From positions 1,302,001 to 1,366,000 of the forward strand of contig NC_063019.1 of NCBI RefSeq assembly GCF_020509005.1: a stretch of 64,000 bases of DNA, read 5' to 3'. This document shows positions 1 to 11,813 of this stretch, piece by piece. Below the pieces are notes generated by a model. That model was not told the origin of the DNA and ran no database searches. It was given only the letters and a program-made list of their open reading frames with translations. Position numbers and translations under genes: made by a program. This stretch comes from Fulvia fulva (Eukaryota; Ascomycota; Dothideomycetes; Mycosphaerellales; Mycosphaerellaceae). Position 1 is the first letter of the stretch, and each line of letters opens with the position of its first letter.

Positions 1-3000
1 AACTCTCTTATTCGGACTCTATAGTATACACGCCCTTATAGTTTATTCTACTACCCTACCTAGATTACGGATCTAGGTAAGGGACGCGTAATAATAGGAA
101 TAGATAGAACTATAGAACTCGAAGAACGCGTAGAGTCGTATTAGAATATAGAATACGGTAAGGCGTATAGCGCGTAAATACCTAGAGAACGTAACGCGGC
201 GATATTATTAGTAGGTAGTCGCGCGCTAGTAGATAGTTAGGAAATAGGCATCGTTACGCCTCTCCTAAACCTAGACAATATAACTCTATAGACGAACGGC
301 GGTATACTACCGCTACTAAAGCCTAAGGGTAAAGGTAAGTAGCGTATATCTCTTTTCCCCGACCTCTTCTCTTTTCCTTAGAGTTAGATAGAGGACGATA
401 ACCGGCGGGTTATAGTAGATACCGGTGTCGCGCTATAATAGGAAATTAATAAAGCTTACTAGAAAGCCTTCGAGCGAGAAGAAGGTAGTAAGGTTGACTT
501 TATAGAACTGTTCGAGTTTAAGCTCGAAGAGAACCTAGGCGGCGACCTAGACAAGGTGTACCTATTACTCGACGAGGTAGAGCATATTCTCGTATCCGAA
601 TACTAGAATGTTATACTAGATAAACTTACGACCCTCGTATCCTAGTACCCGAAGACTACCTACGACTTCGTACTATAGGTAGTAAATATAGCGATTACTA
701 AAGGTAGACAACTCGATATAATAGAGCGAGCTAATAACCTCTAGAACACCTAGTATACTACGCTATATACCGAGTATAACCGTATCTATAAGATACTACG
801 AAGCGAGGAGGCTATAATATAGAAGATAGCCGTAGACCTAAAGAGTAAGAAGGATTATAACCTAGTAAAGTTATAAGAGGTAAAGAAGAAGGTATAGGAT
901 ACCGAAGCTAAGAACTAAGCTCTATAGAAGGAGGTTAACGATCTAAAGACTCGACTCTAAGCTACTAAAGACACTATATAGAATAGGGGTAAGGGCCGCT
1001 CTAGTCGCCGACCCTCCTATTTACCTCCGCGCGAGACTTTACTCGAGTAGCTAATACGTAAGTATCGTAAAGCTACTAGTAGAGGCGGCGGCGGCGGAGG
1101 CGGTAGTAACGATAATAACGGCAATAGTAATAACGACCGAGGACGTAATAGAAACCGTCTACGACCTAATAATAATAACGGTCGCGACTCTCGAGTGCGT
1201 AATACCCGTATATAGACTCCCCTAACCGAACTTTTAGAACGCCTATTTACTATTAACCGTACTCTAATACGCGGTATCGAGGTTAGTAAGGGCGTACCTA
1301 ATCCGAAGTACTTTAAGAACGATAACGACCCTAACTTCGATAGTTAGTATAGTAGCGTACTTCTTAAGCTAACTATAACTACTTTCCGCTCCGAGGTAGA
1401 CGGCCTACATTTTATATATAAATAGACATAGGGTAACCCTTAGAGAAGTATTAAGCCGAGGATCCCCGTGCCTAGATAACAATTATTTAACGAGTTTAAG
1501 ACTAGTAAAGAACTACTAGATTAGATAACACGCTAGTACGGTACCCGTAACGAAGGAACTAAGGCTATAGTTAATATCGCTACCTATAAGTAGGAGTAGG
1601 GCGAGACCTTTATTACCTTCTACGCTCGCTACTCGAAGCTACGTACTTAGATAGAGTAGACCGACGAGACTAAGCTAATACTATTTCGTAACTACCTAAA
1701 CCGTAAGTACTTTATTAAGACTTTCGGCGATAGGGAACTAGATAGACGCTTATACGATATATAGGATATTATTAAGGAATATACGGTATTAGATAAGAGC
1801 TTCTACGAGACCGACCGACTATATCTATAGAAGGAGCGCCTACGTAGTAACCCTAATTCGAATAATAACGGCGTATAGGGCGGTAGTAATACCGTAGGCG
1901 CCGTAGCTACTAGTAAGACCGCTATAATCGTCTAGCGACTACTATAATACGTAGGTATAAAGAAGAAGGAGGACCTACTAGTTTACTTATAGAACCTACC
2001 TTTATTAAACCGTAAGTAGCGGGAGGACCTTAAGAAGTAGGGTAAGTACTACCGCTACCGTATAGGCTCGTACGTATTAATAAATACCGAATGCCCGATA
2101 TATAGTTACGACGGCGACTACCGCCCTCTACGCCTACGAAATAACGCAAACGCTAATCCGAACCTTAGCTCCCTTACTACCGACCTATAGCAATAGGGAA
2201 ATAGTACGACCGCTACCTAAGCGTAGTAGATAGCGGTTAGTAACTAAACTTTCTAAGATAGAAAGAGTATAAGATTAAGAGATATAGAATGTAAGAGACG
2301 GACTATAGTAAGGAGCTTACGATATCGGTATATATACTAGATAAATAACAACTAGCTATACACCCTTAAATAGTATTACCCGTAATAATATAATATAAAA
2401 GGGCTCGCGGCCTTATAGATTCTACCTCTACCTCTCTCTTTCTTAATTAGAAATTTATACGTAAATATATAACCCCCTTAATCCCTTTAACGAAGAATAG
2501 ACGATTAATACTAGGAGATAGATCGGCTATAGCGCGTTAGATCATATATATAGCCCTTATAGACGTAGTTATTAGCGGTTATTACGAGTAAATACTATAC
2601 TACGCTACCGACCTCAAATACGACATCCTCTTTAGACTACCGTAGCTCTCCGCGTATAACCCGAACATCTTCTAGGAAACTAGTAAGGTAGCGTTTAGAT
2701 CTAACTACCACTTCGGTCACTGTCTATATAATAAGACATCGAAAATAGTATAATCTCTAAACTTTATCGGTAGAACCTAGTAAACAAAATATAGACTAAA
2801 GCCCTTTACTAGCGAATTAGTAGGATTTATAGCCGGAGGGGCGGAGCTAAATATATCCGCTCTAGAGGTAGATAAAGAGGTAGATTACTAGGAAGTCTCG
2901 TAGCGCGTATAGGAGATATACGCGTACCGGCCTAGGGCCGAGTACTTCTATATTATGCCTACGGGGCGCGAGGATAACGATAATAACGATAATAGCCTTA

Positions 3001-6000
3001 AACTAAGCGCAATAGTAGCTAATAACCTAGATTAGTTCTTAAATAAGTAGTTCAACTACAATCCTAAAGAGAAGCTCCCGCCTATATACTACGACATTAT
3101 AGATACTTTCTTAGTAAAGGACTATAAGGGACTCCTACCTTACCGACTAGGTATCGACTACGAGATTTATATTAAACCCGGTAGACCTTAAGAACCGCTA
3201 TATCGAAAGCTATACGGACTAGCCGAGAAGGAGAATAAAGCCGTTAAGAAATAGTTACTCGAATAGACTTTAGAAGGTAAGGTATATAAGGCCGGTTAGA
3301 AAACAAGCTAGTCACCGGCACCGGTATTAGTAGTAAGAAAGCCTAGAGGAGGGCTATAAGTATATATTAACTACCGTAGGCTAAACGCTATTACTATTAA
3401 GAATCGCTATCCTATTCTATTAATATAGGAAACGCTTAACCGTATATACGGAAAGAAGTACTTTACGAAACTAGACATTATAGTAGCCTTTAATAAGTTA
3501 CGTATCGCGGAAGGGTACGAGTGGCTAATAGCTTTCGTAATATACTACGGTATATACAAATGCCTTATATTACCGTTCGGCCTCTATAACGGACCCGTAA
3601 CCTTTTAGTTATATAGATAGATAGATAGATTTGTTATTCCCCTATTCTAGGACCCTATCCGGCCTATATAGGTATATATCTATTGTTATGTACAAAGGGA
3701 AACCCGAATAGGTGAAAACCCTTCCCGCCCCCGACTACTCCTTGTCTAGTTTAGCTTTCCCTCTAAACGTACGTAGTCTATATCACTACCCCGTTAGCCC
3801 CCGCTCCTAGCCGGTCTCGTCGCGCTACGTCGTATCCTCTCTTCCTATACTGTTCCTACTAGGCGGTACTATTCTAGCTAGCCCTTCTTTAGTATCTAGT
3901 TCGTAATACGCCGTAGGTCCTTAGCGTTATTAAGAAGTGCCCTAATCGTCCGGTTCCTCGCCTTTGCCATCCACTCCCCCCTTCCTAGCGACTACCTCGG
4001 ATAGACGAGGAGTACGTACCGTACGTTCTAGGAGCGATAGCCGTAGGGGTAGCTAGTATTCGTGTATCCTAGAACCTTCCTCTATAATAGGTACCCCTAG
4101 AGGCCGATGTGTTCGCTTCGTAGTTGGGTTGCTATACTACTCTATACCCTCGTAAGGCGGTAGTAGATAAGCTTCGGGGGGTACTTGACCGCGGATTTTG
4201 TAGCTAACTATTCCTTAGGTTGTCCCGCTAGCTAAGGGCGTCTACTATGCCCTATAACCTAGTTGTTCTACCTCTCTTTCTATAGTTGCTCTACAAACGA
4301 TTTCTTACCTTCCTATTATATTACTAGCTATTCGTCCCTTACCCGGTAGTTCGGCTCGTTTCCGGGTCGAATGCCCCTATACGCTAGTACTAATTCGCGG
4401 GCCCTTACGACTATACTAGCGATGACCTTCTATACTAGGTACTATACCGACTTGCCTAAGTAGGAGGTCCGTAGTCCCTAGATGTATAGGTCGATCGGCG
4501 GTATAGCGGTCTCGTGCTTAAGTATCCTCGTTAGTATCGACTTATATGCCCCGGTGACCTTCCTTAGGCATTAGTTTTAGATCTTCGCTAGCGGCGCGAC
4601 GAGTCCCTTCGATAGGCAGGCCCTCTCGCCTAAGGACTATACTTAGCTACTATAGGTAAGGACTGGCCGTATAATAGCCGTATATAGAAGTCGTGACTGC
4701 CGGAAGTCCGCCCCCTATATAGATATAGTAAGCCTCTAGTATAATACTATATTCTATTTAGCTTTCCGTAATATTGCCTATACGTACTTCCTCTACCGTA
4801 GCGCCGGGTCTACCTATAGTCCGAGGATCCTAAGCTGATTTGCCGGGTTAGTCGTATGCCCCTATATCTAGATAGAAGCTTACATATTATAGAACCGTGG
4901 CCGGCGCGTAAAGTGTATTAGATTGTACTTTTCTAGGGCAAACCGAGCCCCGTGCCTCCTAGCCTAGTCCTCGCAGATCTTGTGCTTCTCTTCTAGTAGC
5001 CTACAGTTCTCCTTAGTCGAGGAAGACTACGCTAGGATGTTTATGTCGTCTACGAAGCCGCTCGTAGCGGTGTTCTAGGATTCTAGGGCTAGGAGTAGCG
5101 TCGCTATAAAGAAGAGGAACAGAATAGGTGCTAGCGTTAAGCCTTACGGGATTCTAGTATAGACTGCTTAAAATAGGCTTCTATACTAGCCGACTAGGAT
5201 CGACGTACTACGGTTTTAGAGGTAGGACCGTACGAAGTTAACAAGCCACTTAGGGAGTCCTTTCGACCTTAGGATATAGAGTAGCCGCGGGTATAACACG
5301 TAGTCGAAGGCTCCTAATATGTCTAGGCTAAGTAAGGAAGCCACCTTGTCCCTATTCTTATACTAGATAGCCTTTACCTAAGAGGTAATAAGTTCTATCG
5401 CGGATAGCGTCGATCGCTATAGGCGCGTACCTATCTAGGTGTCCGGGAGTAGGGAGTGTTCCTCTACCGCCTCGGAGAGTCTCGTTATAACTAGCTTCTT
5501 AAGCGCCTTCCTAAGAGTGTTAAGGAGCGCAATTAGGCGGTACGACTTCACCTACGTATAGTCTTCCTTCTACGGCTTACGTAGGACTACTATCGTCGAT
5601 TGTTTAAAAGCTATCGGGTGGTACCCGGTCTATAGGCAGGCGTTAAAGATCGCTATAACTACTAGGGCTAGTTGATCTCTACACTTCTTTAGTAGCTCGT
5701 TTAGGATCCTATCCGGCCCCGGGGCTTTCTTCGCCGGCAACTTCCTTAGTATAGCGGTAACTTCTCCCTCGGACACCTCCTATTAGACCGCGATACTAGG
5801 GGCTAGGGGAGTAGAGCTATTTATGTCGCTTAGATTAGCCTTAACTAGGGGCGAGAAGAACTTGCTAGCTAGTAGACGCGCCTTAGCCTCGGGGTCGCTA
5901 ACCGGGCTACTAGGCGATTATAGCGCTAGGATAGAGAAGGAGGGGCCCTATATAGGGTCCTGTCGGGCCCATTTCGCTAGCTTCTATATCCTCTCTAGCT

Positions 6001-7670
6001 TGCCGGCGATTTCTTCTACTATAGCCCTCTAGCCGACTGCTTTCTCCCTTCGTATTATAGCTTTCTTCTATTAGTATGCCTCCCTATATACGTTCTAGGC
6101 CTCCTCGCTATAGCTACTCGTCCACACCCGGCGGGCTCTCCTTGCTTCTCTTACTACCGTAGTACACTCCGGCGTCTAGTATAGTTTAGACTATGTCGTT
6201 AGTTAGGTAAGCGGAATGTGAAGTAAGGTCGCTTTTCTTATTTTGTCTATCAACCCCTAGACTACTTCGTCTATCTCGTCTTTACTGTTATATTGCTACT
6301 ACGCGATCTGGACTAGCCTCTTAGAGTCATCGAGGTACGCCTAGATGTTAGCCTAGTAGGCCTTTCCCTAGTTTGGCTCAGGGGTTCCCGCTAGTGTACG
6401 TTATATCTATATCGTAATAGAGGTCCTAACTAGTATGTGGTCTAACGACGCCTCGAGTTTATATTCGATCCTATAGTAGGTTACCGTGTAGTAGTAGCTA
6501 TCTAAGATCTAGGAGAGGTTGATCGTGCCTTAGAGTCCCCCTCTCTTCTAGGTGCCTAGGTCCTTCGGGGTATTAAGGGCAATTACGTTACTCGCTATTA
6601 AGTCGAGTACTTCGTCGGCTATAGGGTACGGCTATATAAGGCTTTCCTAGGAAGGGTAGTGTATGTTAAAGTCTCCTACTACGATGTGGCACCCTTGTCT
6701 CTTAAGCGTACTGTCTAGGTGTCTACAGACCCCTAGGTCGCGGCTAGACCTCGAGGCTAGCGGTTATATATATAGGTTATGTATCTAGGTGCTACCTACG
6801 TAGAGGGAGGTAATATCGCCTTAGTTATATATTAATAAGGTTCTATAGGAACATCTAGAGAACTTTATATTAGTATATCTAGATAACGTCCTTATCTTTA
6901 GCGACACTCTAGAGGAATACATCGAACACGTATAAAAGGTATTAATTAAGCTACGAGATACCGGGCTTACTATTAATATCGATAAGTCTAAGTTCTACTA
7001 GGAACGTATAAAATATCTAGGCCTTATTATTATACTCTAGGGTATCGAGATAGACCCGGAGAAATTGGAATATATATAGACCTAGGAAGTACTAACTAAT
7101 CTTAAGGATGTCTAAGCCTTCCTAGGATTCGCGAACTTCTACCGTAGGTTTATCGAGGCCTTCTCTCGTATTATATCCCTATTAACTAACCTAACGAAGT
7201 TAGATAGGCCTAGTAATTATAAGAACCGTAGAATTGGCTAGACTAATAATTACTAGAGGGCATTCGAGGCGTTAAAAGTAGCGTTTAGTAAGGCGGGTAT
7301 ACTAGTATACTATATACTAGGTAGGTAGACCGTCGTCGAGACTAACTCCTTAGACTTTATTAATATAGGTGTGCTCTTATAATACGACGAGTAGGGAGTG
7401 TTACATCCTATAGCTTTCTATTCGAAGAAGCTAAGCCCCTAGGAGTATAATTATAAGATCTATAATAAGGAACTCCTCGCGATTATTAAAGTATTTAAAG
7501 AGTAGCGCCCGGAGCTTACTTACGAAGTAGACGAGGACGGCGATCTAATTAAAGTGTTTTTAGACTATAAGAACCTCGAATATTTTATAACTACGAAGTA
7601 GCTAAATCGCCGATAAGCGCGATAGGTAGAATTTCTATTACAATTTAACTTCTAGATTATATAGATAGAT
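1..7670 (+). mobile_element. Gypsy-1 chromovirus, copy A (5' part, dead)
   Basis: Forward Ty3/Gypsy retrotransposon that enters from outside the window. Bases 1 to about 60 resemble the LTR seen near 25,200, so they are probably the end of the 5' LTR. A gag-like region covers about 1,000-2,130, with a glycine/asparagine-rich stretch near 1,080-1,150. Near 2,040-2,100 is a zinc-knuckle-like remnant in which Cys codons seem to have become Tyr codons. A protease-like patch lies near 2,540-2,600. Reverse transcriptase runs from about 3,130 to 3,615 and resumes at 6,821 after a LINE insertion; the frame continues correctly across the gap and holds a VYLDN (from YLDD) active-site remnant. RNase H follows at about 7,300-7,620. 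The copy stops where LINE-B begins. Many TAG/TAA stops make it non-functional. Confidence 0.85.
3616..6820 (-). mobile_element. LINE-A, Tad1-like non-LTR retrotransposon (dead)
   Basis: A reverse-strand LINE inserted into the Gypsy-1 reverse transcriptase. Its 3' end is the tail at 3,616-3,632, which reads as (ATCT)n on the element's strand. The insertion is flanked by an 11-bp target-site duplication, TTAGTTATATA, at 3,605-3,615 and 6,821-6,831. On the element's strand the reverse transcriptase motif SGFVDD is seen near 5,040-5,065, and an endonuclease-type motif VVGDFN near 6,660-6,680. The element is about 3.2 kb, so it is 5'-truncated compared with full Tad1 elements, which also carry an ORF1. 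RIP stops occur throughout. Confidence 0.85.
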
Positions 7671-10400
7671 AGATATTTTATTAAGCTATTGTAGTGCCCT
7701 TTGGCCTATATAGCTATACTATCTTGTTTTCGTATATATAGAGGGGAAACCGTATTAGTAAAAACCCCTCCTCCTTCCCGCCTATCTTTTCCCCCTAGTT
7801 GTCGTCTTAGATTTCCCTTATTAAGGGTACGCTAGTATTATAGGCCTGCCCTAATAACTACCCTATCTATAACCCCCCTAGCTTCCGCCTCTTATCTATC
7901 TACTCCTCCGTCTCGCTAGCGAGGCTAAACTACTAGAGGTATCCCTACTATAGTATCTACCGAGAGATTCGGCGAATATTACCTTTGTCCCTAATAATTA
8001 ACTTATAGTCTCTCCTTCCCGCTTAGTACCTCTAATTTCCCCTACCTCTCGCCTACTACGGGCATCGTAGTAGTATATATTCTAGGTTTTACGATAGGTA
8101 GCTATACTAGTAGGCTAGGCTTTAGATATCTAGTACGTGTCTCCTAAATAGGTAGGCCCTTAATCTAATATATTTGGACCTGATTTAGATCGCTATACTT
8201 GCTTCGGCCCTTATTAGGTCCCTATATAGCTAGTAATTATGTCTCTAGAAGGCTCGGAGTACTATCGGGCCTATTGTCTTAGGGGCTTTCCTTTTCTAGT
8301 CCTACTCCTATAGGTAGCTCGCTATCTATTCCGCTAGGCTTTAGGTCTTAGCCTTGCTCCCGCCGGCCTAGCGAGTCCTACGCTCCTCCTCTTTTCGTAC
8401 TAGCTATTCGGTACTTATCTATACGGCCGTAAAGGTAGTAAGGTCATCCTCTTTTTAGCTTGTCCTATGTCCGGCCCCTCTCCGGTAGCGGCTTTCTATC
8501 TTATTCTTTACCTCCTAGATCGTAGTTTATACTAGGTAATCTATCGTCTTTACCGCGTATTAAATTCTTATTCCCCGGATATACTAGCCGATTAGTAGTA
8601 TTCCTATCTCTATTTCTACCGTACTTATTAACGTTGTCTTATATACGCCTAGTACCCTACGTAGGTTACCTACCTATATCCTATTTAGGGGTTGCTCTAT
8701 CCGTTTCGGGATCGGCTTACCTACGCCTCCTATTCCCTAAATCTATACCCTATATAATATAGCTAGTCTAACGATCGCCTTATATATTACTCTTACCTTG
8801 TCGAATATTACTCCCTATATAGACGCCGTAAGCCTCTTTATCGAGGCTTCGTTAACTTACGCTCGACTCTAGGCTTTCTTAATCTATATATTCTAGCTTA
8901 GCTTCGGGTCGAGCTAGATCCCTAGTACTCGTAGCTCCGCTAATAGCTTAGTCTCGTAGCCTTAGATTCTTACCGCCGCCTTTATATTATAGTATGTTCT
9001 CGCTTTACTAAAGTATATAAGTTAGTACTCTTTAGGGGCGAACCGGGTACTATACTTCTTTACCTACTCCTCGTATTTCTTATACCTATCTTTAAGGAGG
9101 CGATAGTTCTCTTCTATCGAGTCTAACTAGGCTAGAATGTTTATGTCGTCTATAAACCCCGATACTAAGGTTTACGGGGAGGTGAGTAGGGGGATCAGAT
9201 TAGACATAAATATTAGAAATAGGATAGGGGAGAGAGTAGATCCCTAAGGTATTCTAGCCTCTACCTTTACCGGGTCGGACGTATACCTTCCTAGGACTAG
9301 GTATGTCGTCCGTTCCTAGAGAAAGGAGTAGACGAACGTCGTTACCTACTAGTAGATGCCTTTCTACTATAGGATATATATTAGCCTTTAGTATAAGACG
9401 TTATCGAAGGCTCCTACGATGTCGAGGGATAGTAAGGACGCCGCTCGGTTCCTACCGTAGTACTAGAGGGTCTGAATTTACTCCGTAATTAGCTCTATTA
9501 CTATTAGTGTCGATCGCTAGCTTCTTCCCCCTATCTATATTACTAGGAGTACGTAGTTATCCTCGGCTAGCTACGTAAGTCTCTAGGCTACTATCTTTTC
9601 TAGGACCTTCCCTATCGTGTTTAGAAGTACGATTAGTCTATACGACTTAGGCTAAGTATAGTCCTCCTTCTATAGCTTACGTAGCACTACTGTTATAGAC
9701 TCTCTATACGGCTTCGGGTGATACCCTAGCCGTAGGTACGCGGTAAATAGGTTTATAAGGCTCGGCGCGATCTCTTCTCTATACTCTTTTAGTAGTATAT
9801 TTAGTATCCTATCTAGGCCTAGGGCTTTTCGTTCTTTTAGCTTACTTATAACTCCTATTACTATATTAGAGCTAACCGCCTAATCTATATCTAGGGCAAG
9901 GAAGGAATCGTATTTAGTAAGCTAGCTACGAGATACGGTAATAAGTCTTAACCGCGCTTTCCTACTTATCTAGTACTACCGTATAGCCTCGTTCCGAGAG
10001 GTTAGCCCGGAGTAAAAGCTTCCCTCTACGCCCTCCCTCCCTATTTACTCCTTAAGCTAATATCTACCTCTATAGGCCTAAGCCCTTTAGTACTCTCTAT
10101 TAACCGATATACGTATCCGTCCTCTCGGACTATATAGATAGTATTAGCCGTCGCTACTAGTATATACTACGCCCTAGGTTTTAACGCCCTTCGCGTTACC
10201 GTAGCCTATCTCTATAAAGCGGCCGTCTATACCTCGTAGGTTTGCTCGGGGTATATAGTACGCCGGGTAGCGTACTCCTTACGTTTCTACCTACTAACTA
10301 ATATAAAGTTCCTTATTACCCTACCCTCGATCCTCCCCGATTATAGAACTAATCTACTTATATTATACGTCTTTTCACCGTCCTAATAGCCGTCTTTTCC
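7671..10400 (-). mobile_element. LINE-B, Tad1-like non-LTR retrotransposon (dead)
   Basis: A second reverse-strand LINE. Its (ATCT)n tail begins at about 7,671 inside the Gypsy-1 RNase H/integrase linker. The reverse transcriptase remnant is on the reverse strand at about 9,000-9,900, with an SGFIDD active-site motif near 9,140-9,160. It is clearly diverged from LINE-A and so is a separate family or subfamily. The 5' limit is uncertain: the coding signal fades near 10,000-10,400. The Gypsy-1 sequence that should resume beyond it is not found, so I cannot show a target-site duplication. Confidence 0.75.
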
Positions 10401-11294
10401 TTACTTAGGCTATCGTCTTTTCCTCGTCGTAATCTACTATATAAGACTAGGTACGTTATATAGCGGGAGAGGTAGTACCTTAGGTAAAACTCTCGTTCCT
10501 ATACCGGGTACTTAATAGGCCCTTATAGGCTTCGTCGCGTGTCTACCTACCTACCGTATTACCCGCTAGTAAATACTAGATTGTTTCGTAGTCCGCTCGA
10601 CGCCGTCGTATATGCCGCTTAGTTATTATTCTATAGTCCGCTCGTCTAATATTTATCGCTCGGCCCGCTCGGTTTACGATCTTCGGAGGTAAAAATTCTA
10701 TACTAATACTAGAGGTATCCTATCGAGCGTATAGGCTACGGTTCCGCGCCCTTCTTACTCGTAGAAAGAAGAGGGACTCGCTCCTAATACGAGTATACGC
10801 TCGTCGGATAGTTTTTATACCCGTTTTAATAGTAGTCCTCTATTTACCGCGGCTTCGCCTACGTTACGCGCCCGTCGCGCCTACGACGCTCTAGCGTAAG
10901 AATACTTAGCTCTCTCGTAGTAAGACGAGAGGTTCGTAGCCGATACTACGTATAGGTAATTCTCGTCGTCGACCTATCCTAATATATAGCGACTTAACTA
11001 AGACTAACTACCGCTAACTCGAAGCGGCGCTCGAGATATATAACGAATAGGTAGCGCGATACGGGGTAGTCTTCGTACCTAAGAAGTACTAGATAATCTA
11101 CCTTACGAGGACCCCGAAGAAGTATAACCTCTAAGCTACGATCGAGGCCGGGACCGGCGTAAGCTAGATTACTCTATAGCTATCTATCCGCGTCCTAGGA
11201 TTCTAAGTAGATACGTAACTCCGGTAGTATACCTACCTAAAGTAGCTCCGGTAGCGGAGAGACTAGAACAAAGCCTTAGTTATACGCCTCGCGG
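10400..11294. repeat. unassigned RIP-mutated sequence
   Basis: This stretch has the same CA/TG depletion as its surroundings, so it is repeat-derived. I could not assign it to any of the named elements on either strand. It may be the 5' part of LINE-B, the missing 3' half of Gypsy-3, or another family. It ends abruptly at the left LTR of Gypsy-2. Confidence 0.6.
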
Positions 11295-11813
11295 TGTTAG
11301 GGCGAGAGCCTAGCCTATAAGATATAAGAGTAAAAGCGAGAATATAGGTACGAAGTATAGATATAAAGGGTATAGTATAATTGCTATATAAAACGAAAGA
11401 CGAAGAAAGTAAGAGAGGCCTAGGGAAGGCTAGATACTTATACGCGACCCTCGCGAGTACGTGTCCCCGTATTAATAGGGCTAACCCGTACGAAGCCGCG
11501 CTTAGTAGCTTTACTTAAAACCTTATTCTAACCTACCCTACGTTCCGAGTCTTCTACGTACTTCTTCTAGGGTCTAGCGTAGTCGCGGGTACTCGCGGGA
11601 GTACCGTAAGTTATATAGTTACGAGCCGAAGTAAATCTATTAAGGGTTAGTAGAGTAGTAAGTTTGGAGGGCTAGGTCCCGTAGTAAATATTACGGGGTA
11701 TATAATTCTTAGCGCTTATATACTAAGCTAGACTTTTACTTCTTAACGACTTCTAAGTACTCTAAGGCTCTTCTGTCCCTACCTTCTATATACTCTATAG
11801 GGAGACTATAATA
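11295..11813 (-). repeat. Gypsy-2 3' LTR
   Basis: This 519-bp direct repeat matches 17,065-17,583. It begins TGTTAGGG and ends in TATAATA, consistent with TG..CA ends in which CA has mutated to TA. About 15 base differences separate it from the partner, and every one I found is a C/T or G/A transition, as RIP predicts. Confidence 0.92.
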
